This document shows positions 56,650-64,000 of a DNA stretch of 64,000 nt, one piece after another. The notes beneath the pieces were generated by a model. The model was not told where the DNA came from and ran no database searches. It was given only the letters and a program-made list of their open reading frames with translations. The number at the start of each line of letters is the position of its first letter. The first letter of the stretch is position 1. Location: the NCBI GenBank assembly GCA_964035015.1, contig OZ035997.1, positions 12,440,036 through 12,504,035 on the forward strand. Reading direction: 5' to 3'. The DNA comes from Corallium rubrum (lineage: Eukaryota > Cnidaria > Anthozoa > Scleralcyonacea > Coralliidae). Both the position numbers and the translations under genes were made by a program.

Positions 56650-59150
56650 TGGGGTTTTGGGGCGTGCGGACACAGTGGAAAAACGTTTGCGCATGCCCGA
56701 GAGGCTGGGTTCAAAAACGAATAATATGGCGGCAAAATGGCGGCACGTTGACGGCTATTTTAAGAGATTACAAAACACGAATTGTTGCCATGCCAATACG
56801 TAGTGTTCGAATGATCTTTTGTACAAACAACGATGGATGTGTCCCGAAACCAAAGGTTCTTTAATCAAGGCAATCGAGTGTCAGCAAGATCATTGAAAGG
56901 ACGTTAACGTGATCGTGGTATGAGAAAGAAATTGTACTAGAAATGATGGAAGGCGCTGTCTTGAAACGTGTTTTATAAGGAATTCACTGGACATATAAGG
57001 TTGAAATTCCCAAGGAGCAATCTTCAACACTATTCTCGTGATATATGTTTTACGACTGGAAATCGGTTTCGACGTATTTTTTTACTGTTAATCTAAAGTT
57101 TAATAGTACCATACGTCTCATTAAATCAACAGTTTTACTCGGAACTATTGCATGAGGACATTTTCAAACACATATTTGCCGACAACCTGTGTAAAATGTA
57201 TTTCATGGCCGATCTGGATCTGACTGGATGGTATAAATATGGAAGCATTTTTAGTGTAAATGTTTAGTTTTTCCTTCCGTAAGGTAAGAAAAGATGTTTT
57301 TTGTAAGTGGCATGATTGTCTTGTCACGTTCGATTCTGATTTTAAAATAAAAATCGTTTTCTTCAAACCCTTGACTCTGGCCTCAATTTTTTGCGCCTTT
57401 TTCATGTTTTTTTGTCATACCGGTCTGTTTGGTGTAATAGTTGTTTACAATTTTTCCCCCCTAAAATTTTAAACGCTCTAGCTGTTGGTAGTTTTGTCTT
57501 CAAAATGGAAGCAGGTTGTATAGAACTGTCTCGGCTTCCAACCGTCTGAATCCAAATGTGGAGGTAATGTGATGAAGTTGTTGACTGAAGAAGCAAGAAA
57601 ATGTGGTTATCGGGTTGAAATTACAGTTTGTTTATCTCACTTCAACGAGCTCAAACGCCTTCCGAAGCGACTTGTATTTATCCTTGCAAAAGCAGTGAAA
57701 ATAGTTGTAAAGGTACCCTTATTCCTTGTCCCCAGAGGCTTTTCAGTGTCTTTTATTTTCTCAACAACGAATGTATTGGAACAAGGATTTGTTGTAAACA
57801 TTTGACGAAAGCTGATAATAATGAGTCCATTACAAAACACGAGAATTATTTGCCACCAAAAAAAAGAAAGGTACGTTTATTAGTTCAGTCAATGAATTTA
57901 TTAAAAGCAGGGGGTAAGCAAAAGTCTTTATGTTTAATATTTTTACTGAAGTGCCTTATTTGCCTTCGGTTGCAACTTGCAGAATTTAAAAAGTTTTACA
58001 CTTTAACATAAACATTGTAATAACTAATGCAATGTACAAATATCTTTGAGGAAACGAGGAAAACTATATGCTGAAAATTATATTATTAATTAATCATTTA
58101 TATGTAGACAAAAAGCTACTGCCTGTCTGACAACGCCCTTCGTACTTCCTGTAATTAAATTATCGTGTTTTTTTTATCCCAAGTAAAAAAATAATAAGCA
58201 TAAAAAACCAAGTGCAAACTGGTTGCTCTGTTTGTTGCCCATTGCTAAAAGCAGAGGTAAAAAAATTGGCATGTTCTTGGAATATTGGCCTTGTTTCCAA
58301 AGGGCACAGTGAGGAAGAAGAGGATCACATCAGCCCAATGGGAGAAGCAACTCAGGACAACAACCAGGATGACGATGTGCTTCCACAGCATGGCCAAGGG
58401 GCTGACTATTATCAGTGCCCAGCATTCGCCAGATCAATCAAGGAAAGAGCATCTGTGATAAAAATTGAAAATCCAAAATTTCAAAATAAGAAAGCCATGG
58501 CACTACAATAACCCCATATATTTCATCAAAGCATAATTTGTGTAGAATATACTGTAAATAACAAATACGTATAATTAAGGAATAATGTCTATAATAAATA
58601 ATTTCTACAGTAAATAATGTATATAACTGAAATAAATTTGAAATGAGGAATTGCATGGTTTAGTTTAAACTTAATACAAAAGCATCCTAAGTTGATTCGA
58701 ATTTCGACCGATTCGACCGTTTGGCTGGTTAGCCGATTAGCTTGGATAGCCCAGTTCATGTAAGTAGTCCCTTAATGATTTCTATTCTTACTCAAGCTGG
58801 CTTCAATAATGATCTACAGAGCACGATAATACCAAATCAAGCTACCTTTTCTGGTCGTAACTACGGCTATACTGCTATAGTCGATCGTGTCGTATAATTT
58901 CAAATTATTGCCTATTAAATTTAACATTATATTGTTATGCTTACCTTTATTTTATTCAGTACTTGTTGGAATGTTGAACATACGCCAAAAACAACGTATT
59001 TGTGATCCTGATTGCATTGCAACCAACGTTAAACGAAATTCACGAGTTTTCCTCCACGTTTCTTTAACGTTCCGCCATTTGCCGCCATCTTTGTTTTTAT
59101 CGAAGCGGCACGCATGCGCAAACGTTTTTCCACTGTGTCGGGCGTGCGCA
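56650..59150. repeat. 2.5-kb region bounded by about 100-bp inverted repeats
   Basis: At the left, GACACAGTGGAAAAACGTTTG then GCGCATGC and ATGGCGGCAAAATGGCGG. At the right, the complements CCGCCATTTGCCGCCAT and GCATGCGCAAACG then TTTTTCCACTGTGTC. The arms carry different small insertions. It may be a mobile element or a divergent duplicated promoter-like block. Confidence 0.6.
57569..58511 (+). CDS. Unrecognised putative gene or element ORFs
   Basis: Three overlapping or nearby open frames lie inside the 56650-59150 inverted repeat. One (57628-58011) has a cysteine-rich stretch ECIGTRICCKHLTKAD and a basic PPKKRK directly before a good donor-like sequence, AAAG|gtacgt at 57872. A second (58212-58511) reads EEEEDHISPMGEATQDNNQ and ends KKAMALQ. 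A splice joining them is possible but unproven. I do not recognise the protein. It could be a small two-exon gene or chance frames. Confidence 0.22.
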
Positions 59151-59329
59151 GTTGATTATTTTGGACCCAGACCCACGAAAACCTATCGCACGGCCATCAG
59201 AACTTTTGCAAAATATAGTGATATGTCGAGGCTGATTCTGGAGTTTAATTTCAACAAAATAGCAGTGGAAATGACGTTAGAAAGTAATCGTTGCTGTTTG
59301 GTATAGCGAGAGAATATTCCTTGTGTGAA

Positions 59330-60750
59330 ATATTTGGAAAGGAAGCTGACAAATTCAAAAATAACCCCGTGTTTTGGTATTTCTGTCCAAAAAGTATACA
59401 AATCAACAAATTATAAGTGCAGGGCAAAGAAAAAACAAGTTTTATTATACAGACTAAAATACATTTTAAAATATCCAGCTTTTGTCACGAATTGCGTTGT
59501 AGTTGCCTACGAATAAAAATCCGAAAAATAATATGATATTCTCATGTTCATATAAATCTTGATACAAAATTAAAACTGTTTCAATAATACAGCTATTAAT
59601 TGTTACATCAGTACATGTTGTGTGTCGTCAAAATAATTGATTCAGTAACATTTGACCCTTATAAAACCAGGCTGTGTCAAAGTTTGAAAGAAAGTAAAAA
59701 TACCAGTTGCTGAACTTTTATACTAGAATGCACAACTAGAATGCACTTAATATGTAGTATAACTAGTATGGTCTTTTTTATGGTCTTTTTTTTATTGGCT
59801 TGAGTGTCATGGTAAACAATCCTTATACTATGTATGTGTGTATGATAAACTAAGAAAGTATCCTTGTTGTGATTTTGTCTATAGTCTTGATGAGCAGACT
59901 TGATATAAATTATGATATTTCTTCATATGCATATACAATATAAATTTGATGTTGTCCTAACTATACATGTACATAATTTGCTTCTAAAGTATATAATTGT
60001 CTTCTGGCCTCTCAGATTTACAGTGCCGTAGGAAGTACCAAAGGATTGAGAAGGTTGAACAAGGACTATAACACGTTTTCCAGTAAATTTTGATAATTTA
60101 TAGGCTGCAAACCCCTCCCCCCCTGTAAGATAACTGCAAGTTTAAACTACTTGTCTAAAAAGTGTCATGCAGAAAGACATGACAATATTTAGAGTGACGA
60201 CCTTGTTTTCACAATATTCCACTCATGTAAGCTACATTATCAAGGGGTTATTCAAAATATATATTTTCCCAGATCAAAGGGTGTTGTTTTACTAGTAGTA
60301 TCTATATAATTATATTGCACTTTTTCAGCATTTATAATACCAATGTATTTTTTGAAGACAATACATTTTATATTTTCAGTTGTCTTGTTGACAAAACTTT
60401 GAACTTAATATTTTATTTTTTATTAGCACCTACATAAAGTAAACCAACATAACCTTGAATCCAGTTTCTGTATTAAATCTGGTAATTATACTAATTCCAT
60501 CAGCAAAAGAGAAATTCAATCATACAATTAACTTGTATTTTTCCTTAGGGTGTGGGGCATTTTCTGTCATTTTGTACAAAATATTGTCCCACATGGGATG
60601 GCATTTGTTAATTTTTGCAAGCTATTCAGAACTAACCTAAACCTATGTCATGGGGTGAGGGTGGATGGGTTTACTCTGACTGGTGCATAACCATTTCATA
60701 TGCTATATATATAAATGCTTTTAGTTTTATACCATTATTACATATTAGCA
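59330..60750. other. AT-rich stretch, nothing recognised
   Basis: No coding segment, tRNA or element end was found. Confidence 0.5.
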
Positions 60751-60936
60751 TGATTTGCTGGGGTGTTGGACTCTTGGTGCTACATACAGCAGTTAAGTCT
60801 GCAACCTGCATTCGATTCCTGCACAATGGAGTTATTTGATTAAAAAAATCACTTTTGCCACTTCCTCCTGTAGTAACACTGGGCCAATGAGAATGGGCCC
60901 TTACTGGACCTCTGACAACAACAGTTCAGATATATA

Positions 60937-61909
60937 CAGTGGTGTAAGCTTGTGCTAGGGTGCCCATGGTCCAAACTGGAGTGGGTGCTCCCAAGGCAGG
61001 GGGAGCTAGGTCCCCTTGAGAAGTCCAGGGGCAACACTGCCGTTGGGTCCCAGGGGGTGGAGCCCCCATGAAGCCCTGGCAATATGAGCCTTTTGGTAGT
61101 CATTTAGAGGCCAATTTTTAATGGGTTTCTTAAAAAGCACCTGTGTCCAGAAGCATAAATTATGAACACAGGGCTCAAAATAATGTTACATGTTACACTG
61201 GTCATGGTGACTGGTCAGTTCCAATTGTGACTGGGCAAAGGTGATTTTTGACCAGTCAAATTTCATGCCCCCCCCCCCCCCCCCAAAAAAAAAAAAAAAA
61301 AGCAACCCAACAAAAAACAAAAAAACAACAAAAAACCAAACAAACTGTAACACAACACAACACAACACAACACAACACAACACAACACAACAAAAAAACA
61401 TGTAAAGTATATTCTACACTATATATATATATAAGCTAGTACTGATATGAACGTTTGTCATAAAAAGGAAATGCATGCATAGTTCACTTCAATATATATC
61501 AGACATTATGAAACGGGTCTACAATCATTTTAAGTTCCTTCAAATGGAAGTAATAAAATTAATTGCAAGTAATATGACCGGTTAAAATGACTGGTGTTAT
61601 ACAAGTTTGACCGGTCACATTAAAAATTTGGGTGGTCATTGACCAGTACCGGCCATTATTTTGAGCCTTGTGAACATGATGTGCTTTATTATACAGAAAT
61701 CAAGAAGGCTGATTTCAAGGGAGCTTAGAGGGTGAAAAAACCCTGGGGGCTCTGGTAACCTGGGCATTTTAGCCTTTACAGGCTTTTTAGAGATGAATAT
61801 TAAGGTTTCTAGTGTTTCCTTCAAATCAAATCTCAGGGTGCCCCCCCCCCCCCCTGAGTTATGATGCCTCGGCTTTTACGAGGTAGAATACATAGGAGTT
61901 ACACCACTG
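60937..61909. mobile_element. hAT-like element inside the SINE
   Basis: CAGTGGTGTAAGC and, as complement at the right, CAGTGGTGTAACTC form the ends. The flanks GATATATA and GATATACG are an 8-base duplication with two changes. It contains the inner element 61169-61670. Confidence 0.85.
61169..61670. mobile_element. Second hAT-like element, nested in the first
   Basis: CAGGGCTCAAAATAATG and CATTATTTTGAGCCTTG are the ends, with TGAACA directly on both sides (61163-61168, 61671-61676). Inside are subterminal GACTGGTCA / TGACCAGT repeats, a C-run plus A-run (61268-61301) and CACAA repeats (61353-61391). Confidence 0.85.
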
Positions 61910-61960
61910 GATATACGGTATAAACTGATAGAGTTATCCAGTATAAATAAGGTTAGTTTA

Positions 61961-62845
61961 TTGTTGTCAGAACACAAACAAGTGTATTGGTTTAATCGAG
62001 GAAAGTAATGGGTATATCTGTAGTATATACTAGTCTTAAATTGAAAACTGGTGTAAACCAGCAACTGATGCTTACCACATTTGGATACAATACTTTAGAC
62101 TAATTTATAGCTGCCAGTTGTATTGTAGAATGTGGATAGGAGTGTTTGATTCAAAATTTAATTAAACAAATAATTTTGTAGTACAGCACTCATGGTCTGA
62201 CAACCTCAACATGTCTGGCAATACAACCAGGAACATTAACTTACACAAATAAAAGTTACAAACACAGTATCAACACTCATAAGACAATATATATATTTTT
62301 ATATAAGGAGATATCTATGGGATATTTAGGAACATGTTGATCAGTTAATAATGTGCTCAGATAATTATTTTCAAGTTTGTATTCAATGATGCATTATTCA
62401 AACAGTCACGATTAATAATATATTTCTCCAATAATATTTCTTGTAGTCAAACCCAATGTCTAATATGACGATATAGCATAAATATTTATTTTTTAACATA
62501 CAAACACGGAAACTGTGAAATCTGAAAAAGACAACTCTCAATGATCACGAACCACGGCTACGATCGATGATGATTCGATGAGTCTGTCGTAATACGTTCT
62601 CCCGTTTATAGTCCCGTGGAAGCTCAAATCAAGGATCCAAACATGTTACTAAGCCAAATACGTATATTCCTTGTCTCTTTGGAAAGAATCTCTCATTTTG
62701 TCAGGTTTAATTCTCATAAAGATGTTTTTATTTTGCTCCGCTTCTCTTGAAAATTCAACATGAGAACATGGGAGAATGAGCATGAAATTATCTGCGCAGC
62801 GCAGTAGGCGTCGAAGCGTTAAACCAATCAGAGGCAAGTTTCAAA
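61961..62845. other. Intergenic, nothing recognised
   Basis: No coding segment or element ends found. Confidence 0.5.
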
Positions 62846-62849
62846 CGGC

Positions 62850-63060
62850 TTGTCCCAGAGCCATTTGCTTTCCCGGGGGGGAGAAAAGGATCGCAGGCTC
62901 TGGGTACGAGATTGGGGGGGGGAGCTGGCTCTGGGGACGAGATTGAGGTACTAGTGGTTTAGCCAACCTCGTCCCCAGGGCCATTTGTGGGGGCTGGGCC
63001 CATTCCCGTCCCCAGAGCCTCTCCCGTGCTGGCGCGCGGAAAAGGCTCTGGGGGAATCCA
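62850..63060. repeat. Cluster of GGCTCTGGGGACGAG motifs
   Basis: At least six copies in both directions (for example AGGCTCTGGGTACGAGATT, TGGCTCTGGGGACGAGATT, CCTCGTCCCCAGGGCCATTT, CGTCCCCAGAGCC) in 210 bp. Two more copies lie at 56568-56625. They are probably ends of foldback elements inserted in or next to each other. Confidence 0.75.
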
Positions 63061-63639
63061 TAATCATCGCGATCTGATTGGTTGTTCAAATTCAAAGGCC
63101 TATGTATAACGGAGCTTAGTGAATGTTTATAAATAAACAATATTTGAGACACGAAATCTGACAACGACGCACAATTCTAATATAGTTCTAATCCGAACAA
63201 TTTAATCGAACGTTTTTCAAAGCATTCCCCTTATATAATTAAATCAAACACAGGAGACAGACAGCAATTTGAAACCGATAGACGATAGACAGCACATTGC
63301 AGGATGTTCGTGCATGGTACATATTAAGAATCTCATTGAAATATACAAGTCAAATATAAACGAACGGTGCAAAATATTAAAGAGAACTACCTTCACTAAA
63401 AGAAGCCGTAAATACGAAGAAATTCCGACACGGCTCTATTGCCAAGCTCTGAAGCGAACTCGTAATTAATGTATTTTGCCCCACCGAGTAAACGCGGCGA
63501 TGATCCACACTCGACAAGGACCTTCTTCGAACGGAATCTACCACAATCAGAATTGTTCCAAAGTCAAACGAGTCAATACGAGACAGAATCGAAAACGAAA
63601 GGAAAATTATATTCCAACACAGCATATCCTCTCATTTCG

Positions 63640-64000
63640 AAATGATGATTATCGTCATTTGTGAGATGTCGTTGAATTAACAATAATCATCATTTTAAAA
63701 AAAGAATTCCCTGCCCCCAAACCCCCAACCCTAACCCCACCTCTAAACCTGACCCTAACCCTAACCACAACCCCCCTGACAACCCTAACCCTAACCACAA
63801 CCCCCCCGTTGGACCTAACCCTAACCACAACCCTCCGGAAAAAAGAGTCCCGCCTCTCAGACCCCGACCACAACACCCCTTAATGGTTCTTTTGTTATAT
63901 GCAATTTAGTTTAACATCCCGCATGTGGGACAGAATCTCACTTGCGTATCATGATAATCATCATATTCGACTTTGTGAAGAAATGACGATAATCATCATT
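63640..64000 (+). repeat. Dispersed repeat family B, copy 2, with 20-bp inverted ends
   Basis: AATGATGATTATCGTCATTT at 63640 and AAATGACGATAATCATCATT at the window end are exact complements. The interior matches family B copy 1 at 29862-30135 in inverse direction and has a CCTAACC-rich core. The window cuts at its right end, so its true limit is unknown. Confidence 0.8.

Larger units (their letters stand above)
60757..61960 (+). mobile_element. tRNA-derived SINE, family C copy 2, interrupted
   Basis: Head near 60757 (GGGGTGTTGGACTCTTGGTG), box-B-like GCATTCGATTCC, body TGTAGTAACACTGGGCCAAT and CTTACTGGACCTCT. After a 973-bp insertion the SINE resumes with AACTGATAGAGTTATCCAG and TATAAATAAGGTTAGTTTA. 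The parts line up with the uninterrupted copy at 52537-52873. Confidence 0.88.

Noticed and set aside
63710-63850. Telomere end
   Set aside because: CCCTAA units are degenerate and part of a dispersed repeat also present at 30 kb.

Overview
The window is eukaryotic, AT-rich animal DNA: short exons with GT/AG borders, long introns and very dense mobile-element debris. I read it as a non-bilaterian metazoan, most likely an anthozoan cnidarian. The basis is the repeat style (foldback MITEs with GAGG/CTCGTCCCCAGAGCC-type motifs, a SINE ending in TTAGT repeats, R2-like and Jockey/CR1-like LINE debris) together with strongly conserved animal genes. The species cannot be fixed from the sequence alone.

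Three conserved genes lie head to tail on the + strand. (1) Positions 86-4852 hold the last four coding exons (89 residues) of an acid ceramidase (ASAH1) gene whose 5' part is outside the window; the exons are 30-90 bases and easy to overlook. (2) Positions 8584-15864 hold a complete monoamine oxidase gene, four coding exons, 513 residues, with the FAD-binding motif, the flavin-linking cysteine (Cys398) and a C-terminal membrane anchor. (3) Positions 17443-54197 hold a complete CCDC22 gene, 18 coding exons, 647 residues, with a GC-AG intron after exon 9. CCDC22 is only about 5% coding over 36.8 kb. The three genes have unrelated jobs: lysosomal ceramide hydrolysis, amine oxidation at the mitochondrial outer membrane, and endosomal recycling (Commander/CCC complex). 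I see no pathway reason for the neighbourhood.

Nearly everything else is mobile DNA, much of it nested. It includes hAT-like elements with 5-8 bp target duplications, a decayed piggyBac-like element with TTAA, other TTAA and TA elements, three copies of a 5S-rRNA-derived SINE, two copies of a tRNA-derived SINE, fragments of several LINEs (one with an R2-type restriction-like endonuclease), and a 3.65-kb imperfect inverted repeat made of two facing copies of a multicopy gene-like element. From 54.2 kb to the end I find no conserved host gene. That part has a minus-strand fragment resembling Crypton-derived DUF3504 proteins, split by a TA-flanked MITE, one unrecognised ORF region inside a 2.5-kb inverted repeat, and a three-level SINE/hAT/hAT nest.

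The most informative points are: both substrate-gate residues of the MAO are alanine; intron 6 of CCDC22 carries a 22-bp pyrimidine-rich minisatellite that leaves about 1.37 kb with a single AG before the true acceptor; the 5S-derived SINE family; and the nested and inverted element structures. Simple-repeat ORFs (for example at 34.1-35.5, 47.9-48.2 and 49.2-49.9 kb) are not genes.
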